Below are positions 1 through 8,079 of a stretch of DNA of 32,855 bases, in pieces (within the stretch, counting starts at the first letter, position 1; every line of letters begins with the position of its first letter). The DNA is taken from NCBI GenBank assembly GCA_964346325.1, contig CAYFUK010000005.1, positions 1-32,855 on the forward strand, read 5' to 3'. A program made the position numbers and the translations under genes. The DNA is from JAUVDZ01 sp964346325. GTDB taxonomy: Bacteria > Patescibacteriota > Gracilibacteria > UBA1369 > PNNO01. Below the pieces are notes generated by a model. The model did not search any database. It saw nothing but the letters and a program-made list of their open reading frames with translations, and was not told the DNA's origin.

Positions 1-2
1 AG

Positions 3-92
3 TGGCGGAGAGACTGGGATTCGAACCCAGGAGACCCGTAAGGGCCTAACGGTTTTCAAGACCGCCGCATTCGACCGCTCTGCCATCTCTCC
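3..92 (-). tRNA. tRNA-Ser (anticodon UGA), CCA encoded
   Basis: Read on the minus strand this folds as a class II tRNA. A 7-bp acceptor stem (GGAGAGA with TCTCTCC) is followed by a G discriminator and an encoded CCA (positions 3-5). The anticodon stem is GCGGT/ACCGT with loop CTTGAAA, giving anticodon TGA (plus-strand 56-58). A long variable arm and a T arm with loop GTTCGAA follow. The long variable arm and UGA anticodon identify a serine tRNA reading UCA and probably other UCN codons. It lies 34 bp downstream of argS on the same strand with no clear promoter between, so cotranscription with argS is plausible. Confidence 0.96.
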
Positions 93-126
93 GTATTTTG
101 TCTGTATTTCAACGAAAAACAATATA

Positions 127-2712
127 TTACATTCTCCCGGGAACTTCAATCCCTAAAACTTGCAGGCCTTCTTTTAAAACGCGTGAAACCGACTTGCATA
201 AGTTGATTCTTGTCTCTTTAAGTTGCGCATTTTCAGCTTGCAAAACAGGCACGGAATTATAAAAACCGTTAAAATGTTTCGCAACCTCGTATAAATAATT
301 GGTGAATAAATTCGGCTTATACTCTTCGGCCGATAATAAAAGATACTCACCGAATTTAGGTAAAAGGCGTGCTACATTAAGCTCATCTTCAAGCGACAAG
401 CCGCCGTTTACTTCATCGCCGTCGGCTTTTTCTATCGCCTGAAACAAATCGATCTGATATTCTTTGGATTTTTCTCCGGTATGCTTTCTTAAAATACTTT
501 CGGCGCGGGCATAAGTATATTGAATATACGGAGCACTGTTGCCTTCGATGGAAAGCATTTTGTCCCAATCAAAAACAATATCCGTTGTGCGGTTTTGCGA
601 TAAAATATTATATTTAATCGCGCCTATTGCGATCATTTCAGCCACCTCCTCCTGCTCTTTCTTTTTAAGATCTTTACTTTTTTCCTTAACAATATCACGG
701 GCCTTTGAAAGTCCGTCCGCCAAAACCTCTTCAAGCAAAACCACATTGCCTTTTCGGGTACTCATGGATTTGTCGGGTAAACGCATTCTACCGAATGAAA
801 TGTGTTCAAATTTCACCCGGTCGTAACCAAGTTTTTCAGCTGTTTTAAAAAGCTGTTTAAAATGAAGATTCTGAGCACTGTCAACAACATATATGAGCTG
901 ATCCGGATTCCAGTTTTGCAAACGGTATTTAATCGCGGCCAGATCCCTTGTTGAATAAAGTGTTGTTCCGTCGGACTTTTGAAGCATATATGGCGGCATA
1001 TTTTCATCCTCAAATTCAACAATCAAAGCACCGTTTTCACCTTCTTTAAAAACACCTTTCTCTTTGCCTTCCGCAATAATAGTGGCCATTTTGTCATTAA
1101 AAAAACTTTCGCCGATATATTCATCAAAATCTACGCCGAGTTTTTTATAGGTTGTTTTTAAATCATTCAGACTAAGTTCTTTAAACCATTCCCAGAGTTC
1201 TGTGTTTTCTTTGTCACCCTGTTCCAGTTTTTTAAATTCTTCGCGTGCTTTGTCTTCGATTTCCGGATTTTGTTCGGCTTCATCATGAAATTTCACATAT
1301 AATTTTAAAAGTTCGGCAACGGGATCTTTTTCTATGTTTTTTTTATCACCCCAATTTTTATAAGCATAAATGAGTTTGCCGAATTGTGTACCCCAATCCC
1401 CCAAATGGTTTATTCCAACGGTTTTATAACCAATGGCGCTATAAATATTATAAATAGTCCGCCCGATTATGGTAGATAACAAATGATGCACACCGAGCGG
1501 CTTTGCGACATTCGGAGATGAATAGTCGATTACAACTGTTTTATCATTTTTGACAGGTTTTTCAAAAAGTTCTTTTTCTTCGGAAATTTCTTTTATATAA
1601 GTTGTCAAAAAATCTTTTGATAGTTTGATATTAATAAAACCCGGCTCAGCCGCATAAATATGACCAATAAATTGTAACGGTTCAATGTTTTCCATTATTT
1701 TTTTGGCAATATCCATTGGATTCCGGTTGTGAATTTTTGCCAGTTTTAAAGGTATGCTGCTTGCATAGTCTCCATGTTCGGATGATCTCGGATACTCAAC
1801 CGCGACTTCTCCGGAGAAATCGGGAAAAACCTTTTGAACAGCGGGTAAAAGCAGTTCACTTACCTTTGTTTTTAAAAAATTATCATTATGATAAATTTCA
1901 TCTTCACTTATAATTTCTTTTATTTGCTCACCGGATGGTAAATCTTTCAATGCCTCGGGCCGGTCATATGACTCCGACGCGGGCGATCGCGGCTCTTCAG
2001 ACCCGGGTTCTTCAAGTACCGTTTCTTCTTCCTCGGGAGCCCCTGAAAATTCACTTAATCCCGAAACCGCCAGATCTTTCTCGTTATGCGGCGGAACCAA
2101 AACATCAAGTTCAATATCGGAGCCAAAACAATACTTTTGAATCATTGTTGCAAGTTCATTCAGGTTTTCTTTTAACTTCGCGGGCTCAAGTACCCCGAGG
2201 TTTTCCACAATGAACACGGTGCTTTCGGTTTCACGGTTGATGTCTCCGCGTTCAAGTTGTTCACTGTTCCATTTTTTTGTAAGAGGGCCGCCTTTATCTT
2301 TATAATTAATATCGCGGCCATTGAATGTAAGCTCTATGTCGCCATAGATATGATTCAAACCGAAACAGATAATCGGCAACTGCCATTTAACCATAAAATA
2401 ATCACGGATTTTTGATAAATTGTCATCAAAAGGGACCTCACGCTGAGCCAAAACGTCTCTTAAAAGTTTTTCCAGATTTGTCTGAAAAGTTTTACCGCTT
2501 ATATCTTCATAAACATTCTCCCAATTGGTTATACGCGGCATTGATTTTAACTGTGATTTTTTCATTTTATTTCTGACCTGAGCACACATTCCATTGAAAA
2601 TCTGCTCCAGAGCAACCGTCTTCTTTTGATTATCCACATTCTTTACAAGAATAATTCCAAAACTTAAAGTGGGATAATTCCGCTGAATTTTTTCATCTAT
2701 GATTAATTTCAT
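127..2712 (-). CDS. argS: Arginyl-tRNA synthetase with N-terminal B3/4-type domain
   Basis: Charges tRNA-Arg with arginine in the cytoplasm. The 861-residue protein is about 280 residues longer than a usual bacterial ArgRS. Residues about 1-205 resemble the solo B3/4 domain family (COG3382, related to the PheRS-beta editing module), with IIDEKI near the start and VFIVENLG near residue 168. Residues about 206-270 are an acidic, Pro/Ser-rich linker. The ArgRS proper follows: N-terminal additional domain (SEHGDYASS near 311), catalytic domain with SSPNVAKP (398-405), NHLGDWGTQFG (435-445) and MSTRKG (650-655), and a C-terminal anticodon-binding domain from about 730 (QYTYARAESIL). The HIGH signature reads GVHH at 407-410 instead of HVGH. 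The first ATG suits the B3/4 alignment. The stop is TAA. Confidence is very high for ArgRS and good, but recall-based, for the fused domain. Confidence 0.95.
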   Translation of the reverse strand: MKLIIDEKIQRNYPTLSFGIILVKNVDNQKKTVALEQIFNGMCAQVRNKMKKSQLKSMPRITNWENVYEDISGKTFQTNLEKLLRDVLAQREVPFDDNLSKIRDYFMVKWQLPIICFGLNHIYGDIELTFNGRDINYKDKGGPLTKKWNSEQLERGDINRETESTVFIVENLGVLEPAKLKENLNELATMIQKYCFGSDIELDVLVPPHNEKDLAVSGLSEFSGAPEEEETVLEEPGSEEPRSPASESYDRPEALKDLPSGEQIKEIISEDEIYHNDNFLKTKVSELLLPAVQKVFPDFSGEVAVEYPRSSEHGDYASSIPLKLAKIHNRNPMDIAKKIMENIEPLQFIGHIYAAEPGFINIKLSKDFLTTYIKEISEEKELFEKPVKNDKTVVIDYSSPNVAKPLGVHHLLSTIIGRTIYNIYSAIGYKTVGINHLGDWGTQFGKLIYAYKNWGDKKNIEKDPVAELLKLYVKFHDEAEQNPEIEDKAREEFKKLEQGDKENTELWEWFKELSLNDLKTTYKKLGVDFDEYIGESFFNDKMATIIAEGKEKGVFKEGENGALIVEFEDENMPPYMLQKSDGTTLYSTRDLAAIKYRLQNWNPDQLIYVVDSAQNLHFKQLFKTAEKLGYDRVKFEHISFGRMRLPDKSMSTRKGNVVLLEEVLADGLSKARDIVKEKSKDLKKKEQEEVAEMIAIGAIKYNILSQNRTTDIVFDWDKMLSIEGNSAPYIQYTYARAESILRKHTGEKSKEYQIDLFQAIEKADGDEVNGGLSLEDELNVARLLPKFGEYLLLSAEEYKPNLFTNYLYEVAKHFNGFYNSVPVLQAENAQLKETRINLCKSVSRVLKEGLQVLGIEVPGRM

Positions 2713-2739
2713 TTTGCACGTTTAAAAAAGGCCGAAGCA

Positions 2740-2745
2740 ATTATA
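2740..2745 (-). promoter_or_regulatory. -10 box for argS
   Basis: The minus strand reads TATAAT 27 nt upstream of the argS ATG, giving a predicted leader of about 20 nt. No convincing -35 is visible. The region is a 116-bp divergent spacer shared with the CBS-domain gene. Confidence 0.5.
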
Positions 2746-2790
2746 TACGTTTATCGGATTCGATAAAACCCTTTTTTTATGCATACTTCA

Positions 2791-2799
2791 TGGTAAAAT
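2791..2799 (+). promoter_or_regulatory. Extended -10 for CNNM/CorC-like gene
   Basis: TGGTAAAAT fits an extended -10 (TGn plus TAAAAT). It overlaps the in-frame upstream ATG at 2790, which argues that translation begins at the later ATG (2829), 29 nt downstream of the box. Confidence 0.5.
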
Positions 2800-2828
2800 A
2801 TCAAAAGCTTAATTTATTTATAAATATT

Positions 2829-4073
2829 ATGACAACTCAAATATTTTTATTGGTTCTTCTGATAATACTTTCAGGATTTTTTTCCGGAAGTGAAACAGCA
2901 ATTATTTCGCTCAGCAATGCAAAAGTTAAAAGCCTCGTGAAAGAGAAAAGAAAAGGAGCGCCCACTCTTGATATTTTAAAAAGGGACCCGCACAAACTGC
3001 TTATAACAATTTTAATAGGAAATAATTTGGCGAATATCGGTGCTTCGGTGCTTGCAACCGTTGTATTCACGGAATTATTCGGATCAACCGGTCTGGGAAT
3101 CGCAACCGGAGTAATGACTTTTTTGGTTTTGGTTTTCGGAGAAATTACACCAAAATCATTTGCAACAAAATATGCGGTTAAAATGTCACTTTTCGTGGCA
3201 AAACCTTTATATATCATGCAGATTATTTTTAGTCCGGTGATTTGGATACTAAATAAACTGGTTCGACTATTAATGAATATTATGGATAGCGAATATATAG
3301 ATGAAGAAGTGAGTGAAGAAGAAATAAAGGCCTTAATCGAGCTTGGAGCTGAAAAAGGAAGCATTGAAAAACGTGAGAAAGAACTACTTAAAAATATTCT
3401 TCAGTTTAATGACATAACCGTTGAAGAAGTAATGACACCGCGTGTTTCAATCGACGCTTTGCCGGAAGAGTCCACACTTCAGGAAGCAATTGATTTTGTA
3501 ATTAAAAAATCACATTCCAGAATTCCGATTTTCAAAGACACAATAGATAATATTGTGGGAATAGTAACAATCAAAGATATTCTGATGTTATCGGAAGAAT
3601 ATAATGACAATAAAAAACTCGGAAACTGCGACCTTAAAAAACCTTTATTTGTACCGGTAAGCAAAAAAATTGATGTTTTGTTTAAAGAATTCCAAAAAGC
3701 ACGAACTCATATCGCAATTGTAATTGATGAATACGGAGGTACGGCCGGAATAGTTTCGCTTGAAGATCTTCTTGAAGAAATAGTCGGTGAAATAATCGAT
3801 GAATCCGATATTGAAGAAATCCCCATATCCAAAGTGTCGGATTATGAAATCGAAGCGCATGGAATTACAAAGCTGGAAGATATAAATGATTACCTTGGAA
3901 TAAATATCAAAGGTCACGAACGGGAGCCTGTTTCGGCCCTTATTCTGGATAAATTAAACAGATTTCCAAAAAACGGAGAGATTATCAAATTTCCGAATGC
4001 CAAAATAAAAGTTCTGAAAATTCATGAGAATAAAATCGTAAAAGTAAGCGTGGCAAAAAAAAGAAAAAAATAG
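2829..4073 (+). CDS. CNNM/CorC (HlyC-like) transmembrane CBS-domain protein
   Basis: Membrane protein of the CNNM/DUF21-CBS-CorC family, associated with Mg2+/divalent cation homeostasis; 'haemolysin' is a legacy name. Residues about 1-150 are the hydrophobic DUF21 domain, starting with LSGFFSGSETA (14-24), the family hallmark, and containing FGEITPKS (103-110). A CBS pair follows at about 195-322, with VMTPR at 201 and IDEYGGTAGIVSLEDLLEE in the second CBS. The C-terminal CorC/HlyC domain occupies about 335-414. I chose the ATG at 2829 over one 39 nt upstream because the family begins just before this hydrophobic segment and the upstream ATG lies on a likely -10 box. The 414-residue length is normal. 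No partner gene in the neighbourhood indicates a specific substrate. Confidence 0.9.
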   Translation: MTTQIFLLVLLIILSGFFSGSETAIISLSNAKVKSLVKEKRKGAPTLDILKRDPHKLLITILIGNNLANIGASVLATVVFTELFGSTGLGIATGVMTFLVLVFGEITPKSFATKYAVKMSLFVAKPLYIMQIIFSPVIWILNKLVRLLMNIMDSEYIDEEVSEEEIKALIELGAEKGSIEKREKELLKNILQFNDITVEEVMTPRVSIDALPEESTLQEAIDFVIKKSHSRIPIFKDTIDNIVGIVTIKDILMLSEEYNDNKKLGNCDLKKPLFVPVSKKIDVLFKEFQKARTHIAIVIDEYGGTAGIVSLEDLLEEIVGEIIDESDIEEIPISKVSDYEIEAHGITKLEDINDYLGINIKGHEREPVSALILDKLNRFPKNGEIIKFPNAKIKVLKIHENKIVKVSVAKKRKK

Positions 4074-4121
4074 CGCCTTTTACCGATAAAATATTCTTTA
4101 ACTTATGTAAAGGCTAGATAA

Positions 4122-4150
4122 TTGCCCGGTGTAGGCTTTTTTGTTATAAT
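4122..4150 (+). promoter_or_regulatory. Sigma70-like promoter for LPETG surface protein
   Basis: TTGCCC (4122-4127), a 17-bp spacer, then TATAAT (4145-4150) preceded by TGt: a near-consensus extended -10 promoter. Predicted leader is about 44 nt. Confidence 0.75.
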
Positions 4151-4200
4151 TATCTGATTTGATTAAAAATCAAAAATAAAATCATATAACACAAAAACAA

Positions 4201-5760
4201 ATGAAAACAAATGCCGCAAAAAATAAGCTTCTGTTTTGGCTGGCTACCGCTGCGATCGGTTTACTGCTAATGCTTAGCATTGTTCCGAGCGCAAACGCAC
4301 AGGGAGAGGAAGACGCGACTCCGCCCGATGACGTTGAAAACCTTGAAATAGAGGTTTATGACGGTGCGGTTATGCTTAGCTGGGACGTAGCAACCGATGA
4401 CACGGGAGTTGCCGGATATAATATCTATTCCGGACCCGAACCTGTAACGGAAGAAGAAGGCGAATATTCCCACCCTGTAATTGACGCGGGAGATACCATC
4501 GAATATTTGGTTGAAGGGCTTCCGAACGGTGAAATCGTATATTTTGCCGTTACGGCTTATGATGAAGCAGGGAACGAAAGTGACAACTACAGTGATGAAG
4601 TTTACGGGACACCCGACCCGAGTTTCGGGCCCGCACCCGAACCTGAACATATGGCTGCGGACGAAGAGCCTCCCACGGTAAGTGATGCTCAGGCGGTTGA
4701 TATGGAAACCGTACAGGTTGAATTTTCGGAAGCGGTTGTTCTGCCTGCTGATGGAGCTGAAGGCTCATTCAGCATCGTAAATAATGCAACCGCGGAACCA
4801 TTGGAAGTAACAGCTGTTGAGATGGATCCGGATGATGTGGTGGGAGCTACAGTATTATTAACCACGGACACTCAGGAAGCGGGAGCCGAATATATTTTAA
4901 CCGCAGGTATTCAAATTGAAGATACCGCGGGTAATCCGATTGTAAGCGGAACTTCCGATACCGCTGCATTTATCGGAAGCACAATCGAACCGGGATCTGA
5001 ACTTACCGAAGATCTTCCCGAAGAGGATTTTGTTGCTCCGGAAGTTGTTTCAGCCGAATCAACAGGTGCCGATGAAATGGAAGTTGTTTTCTCCGAACCC
5101 GTTATTCTGGATGCCGACCCTTCACTTAACTTTTTTATAGCTGCAACATCAGATGCAACCGATGTGCTTGAAATCATGAATGTTACACTTGACGAAACAA
5201 ATACGGTTGCGACAATCGAAACCAGTGATCAACAGGATTACGAATATACGGTTGTTGTAAGCGGTGTTATTGACGAAGCCGGCAACGAACTTGCGGATGA
5301 AGACAATGCGATTTTTATGGGTAATCAGGCGGAAGAAGAAGAGCCTCCGGCAGAAGAAGAACCCGCCGAAGAAGAACCTGTAATTGAAGACCCGGGCATG
5401 GCTTTAACACCTGAAAACGTACAAAACTTTGTAGCCACTCTGGTTACCGACCTTGTAGTAAAACTTACATGGGATAAACCGGATGATCCTTCAATCATCG
5501 ATCAGATACTTTACAGAAGTAATGACGGCGGCGAAAACTACGACGCGGGTACTTCGCTTGGAGCTGAACGTGAAGAAGTAGAGGTAACCGGCCTAACAGC
5601 CGGAACCGAATATTACTTTAAACTTACAACGATGAATGAAGACGGAGTGGAAAGTGAAGGAATGGTAACTTCAATCATGCTCCCTGAAACAGGAGCGGGA
5701 GTGGGACTGTTAGCCGGAGCGGCACTTGGCTTGGCAGCACTACGAAGAAAAAAGAAATAA
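4201..5760 (+). CDS. Secreted FN3/Ig-like surface protein with LPETG sorting signal
   Basis: Probable cell-surface adhesin or scaffold; no enzymatic motif is visible. Residues 1-33 are a signal peptide (basic start, hydrophobic core, SANA before Q34). A fibronectin type III-like domain spans about 40-137 (ending DEVYGTPDP). Two Big_5/SwmB-like Ig domains span about 155-258 and 277-375; both contain an 'EVVFSEPV'-type strand (QVEFSEAVVLPADG and EVVFSEPVILDAD). An acidic Glu/Pro linker at about 376-398 leads to a second FN3-like domain at about 401-492. The C terminus is LPETG (494-498), a small-residue hydrophobic stretch, then RRKKK, the textbook sortase signal. No sortase gene lies in the window. 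It has its own strong promoter and a terminator about 95 bp downstream, so it is probably monocistronic. Confidence 0.85.
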   Translation: MKTNAAKNKLLFWLATAAIGLLLMLSIVPSANAQGEEDATPPDDVENLEIEVYDGAVMLSWDVATDDTGVAGYNIYSGPEPVTEEEGEYSHPVIDAGDTIEYLVEGLPNGEIVYFAVTAYDEAGNESDNYSDEVYGTPDPSFGPAPEPEHMAADEEPPTVSDAQAVDMETVQVEFSEAVVLPADGAEGSFSIVNNATAEPLEVTAVEMDPDDVVGATVLLTTDTQEAGAEYILTAGIQIEDTAGNPIVSGTSDTAAFIGSTIEPGSELTEDLPEEDFVAPEVVSAESTGADEMEVVFSEPVILDADPSLNFFIAATSDATDVLEIMNVTLDETNTVATIETSDQQDYEYTVVVSGVIDEAGNELADEDNAIFMGNQAEEEEPPAEEEPAEEEPVIEDPGMALTPENVQNFVATLVTDLVVKLTWDKPDDPSIIDQILYRSNDGGENYDAGTSLGAEREEVEVTGLTAGTEYYFKLTTMNEDGVESEGMVTSIMLPETGAGVGLLAGAALGLAALRRKKK

Positions 5761-5776
5761 ACAAGTTTCTCGATAT

Positions 5777-5840
5777 GATTCGCGCCGAAAACTGAAGTAA
5801 TAGGCGCACCTCTGCGAATCTTAGCGACCAAAGGTTCGCA
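5777..5840 (+). ncRNA. Structured segment with mutually exclusive hairpins (candidate RNA element)
   Basis: The transcript can form two competing structures. In one, GATTCGCGCC (5777-5786) pairs with GGCGC (5803-5807) and GAATC (5816-5820). In the other, TGCGAA (5813-5818) pairs with TTCGCA (5835-5840), or GCGACC folds locally onto GGTTCGC around an AAA loop (5824-5839). The segment runs directly into the terminator at 5853-5884. I recognise no known riboswitch or RNA family. It could be a 3' UTR structure of the surface-protein mRNA, an independent small RNA, or an attenuator. Confidence 0.4.
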
Positions 5841-5852
5841 AAGAAAGATCCC

Positions 5853-5884
5853 AAAAACCCCTGCTGATCAAAGCGGGGGTTTTT
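5853..5884 (+). terminator. Rho-independent terminator
   Basis: AAAAACCCCTGC (5853-5864) pairs with GCGGGGGTTTTT (5873-5884) as a 12-bp stem with one G-U pair and an 8-nt loop containing TGATCA. The T run forms the 3' arm. It ends the transcript of the LPETG surface-protein gene and is the clearest terminator in the window. Confidence 0.9.
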
Positions 5885-5958
5885 GTTCACGCTTACCGGG
5901 TCACCCGATTAACCAAAAAAATTTAAAAAAAATTTAAACTTTCTTAATGATTGCAGCG

Positions 5959-5964
5959 TAAAAT
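5959..5964 (+). promoter_or_regulatory. -10 box for ComEC-like gene (near-leaderless)
   Basis: TAAAAT ends 9 nt before the ATG at 5974, so transcription would start about 3 nt upstream of the start codon. No good -35 is seen at 16-18 bp. An AT-rich tract precedes it. Confidence 0.4.
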
Positions 5965-5973
5965 TATCCTCAA

Positions 5974-6792
5974 ATGCTAAATGCCACCAAAACCATAACT
6001 CTTTTAATTTCGCTGATTCTGATCGGCGGATTTTTAATTGCCGACCTGCCGGGCGATAAGTTGCAGGTTTCGTTTCTTGATGTTGGCCAGGGCGACAGCA
6101 TTTTTGTTCGAACTCCGGACGATTATTTTATTTTGATTGATGGCGGGCCGTCGATGTCGGTCCTTGAAAAAATAACCGATGTTATGCCGCGTTACAACCG
6201 AACAATTGATCTTGTTGTTTTAACGCACCCTCATGCAGATCATGTAAATGGGCTGGTTGAGGTTTTAAGGCGATATGATGTACAAAGGTTGATGCTTGTC
6301 GGAACGCCCTCGTGGAATCCATACTATCGAAAACTGCTCGAAGTTGATATACCGATTGTGTATGCCAAAGCCGATCGGGACTATATGGTCGGGAGCCACC
6401 TTATTGCGGATATCATATGGCCCGAAAAATCCATGATAGGAAAAGAGATTGAAAATTTAAATAACGCCTCGATTGCGATGCGACTGGTGAGCCGGGATGC
6501 TTCTTTTATGCTAACGGGCGATGCTGAAACAGAACGTGAACATGAAATAATTGAATCGGGTTTTGATCTGAGTGCGGATATTTTTAAAGCCGGGCATCAT
6601 GGCAGCCGTACCGCTTCGAGTAATGAATTTCTGGATAAAGTCGGACCTTCGGTTGTTGTTATTCAAAGCGGCGAAGATAATAATTTCGGACATCCGCATA
6701 AAGAAGCCCTGTTAAATTTTATGGAAAAAGGCATTGAAGTGCGACGAAATGATATTGAGGGGAGGGTGGATTTTATTTTCTCTCAATTTTAG
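5974..6792 (+). CDS. ComEC-like secreted/membrane-anchored metallo-beta-lactamase-fold hydrolase
   Basis: A 272-residue protein corresponding to the C-terminal metallo-hydrolase domain of ComEC/Rec2, without the ComEC channel. The N terminus (about 6-24) is a hydrophobic signal/anchor. The core starts with VSFLDVGQGDS (32-42), characteristic of the family. The metal-binding motif THPHADH is at 84-90, with further ligand regions LTGD (180-183), GHHGS (207-211) and FGHPH (238-242). These place a two-metal active site outside the membrane. Comparable stand-alone domains are thought to be nucleases or phosphodiesterases, and a role in DNA uptake or extracellular nucleic acid processing is inference. 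The 3' end overlaps murA tail-to-tail by 20 bp. Confidence 0.87.
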   Translation: MLNATKTITLLISLILIGGFLIADLPGDKLQVSFLDVGQGDSIFVRTPDDYFILIDGGPSMSVLEKITDVMPRYNRTIDLVVLTHPHADHVNGLVEVLRRYDVQRLMLVGTPSWNPYYRKLLEVDIPIVYAKADRDYMVGSHLIADIIWPEKSMIGKEIENLNNASIAMRLVSRDASFMLTGDAETEREHEIIESGFDLSADIFKAGHHGSRTASSNEFLDKVGPSVVVIQSGEDNNFGHPHKEALLNFMEKGIEVRRNDIEGRVDFIFSQF

Positions 6793-8026
6793 CACCCAGC
6801 TTTTTTAATTTTCCTTCCAAATCATCATATCCGCGATCAATAAATCCTATGTTGCTGATTTCGGTTTTACCTTTTGCTGCGAGTGCCGCAAGAACCATTG
6901 CCGCTCCCGCGCGAATATCCCAGGATGAAATTGGCGCGGCCTCCAATTTATGCGGCCCATGAATAATGGCCTGATGCGGATTCAGAATATCGAATTTAAC
7001 TCCCATTTTTTCGAGCTCGGCAAGGTAATTAAGGCGGCCGTCAAATAAAGTTTCATGAACCATGCTTTCTCCGGGCGTCATCGTGAGGAGGACGGTAAAA
7101 GGCGCCTGAAGATCGGTTGGAAAGCTGGGGAAAACAGCTGTGCGTACTTTGCTTACGTTTTTTAAGCGGCCATGTGGCAAAATCGTAATTGAATCATGTT
7201 TGATTTCATATTCTATGCCGGCTTCCCCGAATTTGTTCCAGAGTATATCAAGGTCGTGTGGATTTATACCTCCGATTTTGATACGGCCATTTGTGAGAGC
7301 CGCCGCTATTGCGAAAGTCCCGGCTTCAAGATAATCTCCCGTAACTTTGTGATTTGCGCCTTTAAGTTTTTTTACACCTTCTATTTGGAGATCATGTGTT
7401 CCTATGCCTTTAATTTTTGCTCCCATTTTATTCAAAAATTTGCAGAGATCCTGAACATGAGGCTCCATTGCCGCCAATCGAATATGAGTTTTACCGTGAG
7501 CAAGGGCTGCCGCCATAACAGCGTTTTCCGTCGCGGTTACTGAAATTTCTTTCATTGTAATATCGGCTCCTTTAAGCCCGTTTGACGAAAGACTGATCAT
7601 ACCGTTTACATTGTGCACTTTGGCGCCCAATCCTTCAAGCGCGGAAAGATGCGCATCTACAGGACGCTTACCCAAAATACAACCTCCCGGAAAATCCATT
7701 TTCACCTTACCGAAACGCGCAAGCAATGGGCCAAGGAGCAATACCGAAGCGCGCATGTTGCAAACACCTTCCATTGATGCGGATTTGTTTTCGAGTTGAC
7801 CGGGATCAACTTCAACTGTGCCTTTTTCAAATTTCACCTTACATCCGAGAAATTCAACCAATTGAATCATGGAACGGATATCGGCTATATCAGGCACGTT
7901 TTTGATTACGGATTTTTGATCGGTCAGGAGAGCAGCGCATAAAATCGGAAGCGCTGCATTTTTGGAACCGCTTACTTTTACGGTACCTTCGAGTTTTTTT
8001 CCTCCATGTACAATATATTTTGCCAT
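6773..8026 (-). CDS. murA: UDP-N-acetylglucosamine 1-carboxyvinyltransferase
   Basis: Transfers enolpyruvate from phosphoenolpyruvate to UDP-GlcNAc, the first committed step of peptidoglycan precursor synthesis, in the cytoplasm. The 417-residue length is standard. SGSKNAALP (19-27) carries the substrate-binding Lys-Asn pair. CNMRAS is near 89. The active-site loop reads PGGCILGKRPVD, with the catalytic cysteine at 116; the fosfomycin-sensitive Cys form is retained. The C-terminal motif DIRAGAAMVLAALAA is present. It is divergent from murJ, which moves the final lipid-linked precursor, and the pair shares a promoter region with a tandem repeat. A consensus promoter lies only about 10 nt from the ATG, so the mRNA is predicted to be almost leaderless. 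Confidence 0.97.
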   Translation of the reverse strand: MAKYIVHGGKKLEGTVKVSGSKNAALPILCAALLTDQKSVIKNVPDIADIRSMIQLVEFLGCKVKFEKGTVEVDPGQLENKSASMEGVCNMRASVLLLGPLLARFGKVKMDFPGGCILGKRPVDAHLSALEGLGAKVHNVNGMISLSSNGLKGADITMKEISVTATENAVMAAALAHGKTHIRLAAMEPHVQDLCKFLNKMGAKIKGIGTHDLQIEGVKKLKGANHKVTGDYLEAGTFAIAAALTNGRIKIGGINPHDLDILWNKFGEAGIEYEIKHDSITILPHGRLKNVSKVRTAVFPSFPTDLQAPFTVLLTMTPGESMVHETLFDGRLNYLAELEKMGVKFDILNPHQAIIHGPHKLEAAPISSWDIRAGAAMVLAALAAKGKTEISNIGFIDRGYDDLEGKLKKLGAKIERK

Positions 8027-8036
8027 AGTGATGATT

Positions 8037-8065
8037 ATTATAGCCGCAACTTAATTTTTTGACAA
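8037..8065 (-). promoter_or_regulatory. Promoter for murA (near-leaderless)
   Basis: On the minus strand: TTGTCA (8060-8065), 17-bp spacer, TATAAT (8037-8042). The box ends 10 nt from the ATG, so the predicted leader is about 3-4 nt. Confidence 0.75.
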
Positions 8066-8079
8066 AGTCAAATAAATCA

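Noticed and set aside
2790..2828. Upstream ATG start of the CNNM/CorC-like gene
   Set aside because: It overlaps a likely extended -10 box, and family members start near the ATG at 2829.
4075..4120. Terminator after the CNNM/CorC-like gene
   Set aside because: GCCTTT(T)AC/GTAAAGGC can pair with a bulge and long loop, but no T run follows.
5805..5850. c-di-GMP or other known riboswitch
   Set aside because: The segment has a CGCAAAG-like piece but lacks the paired conserved blocks of GEMM elements and lies downstream of, not before, the likely target.
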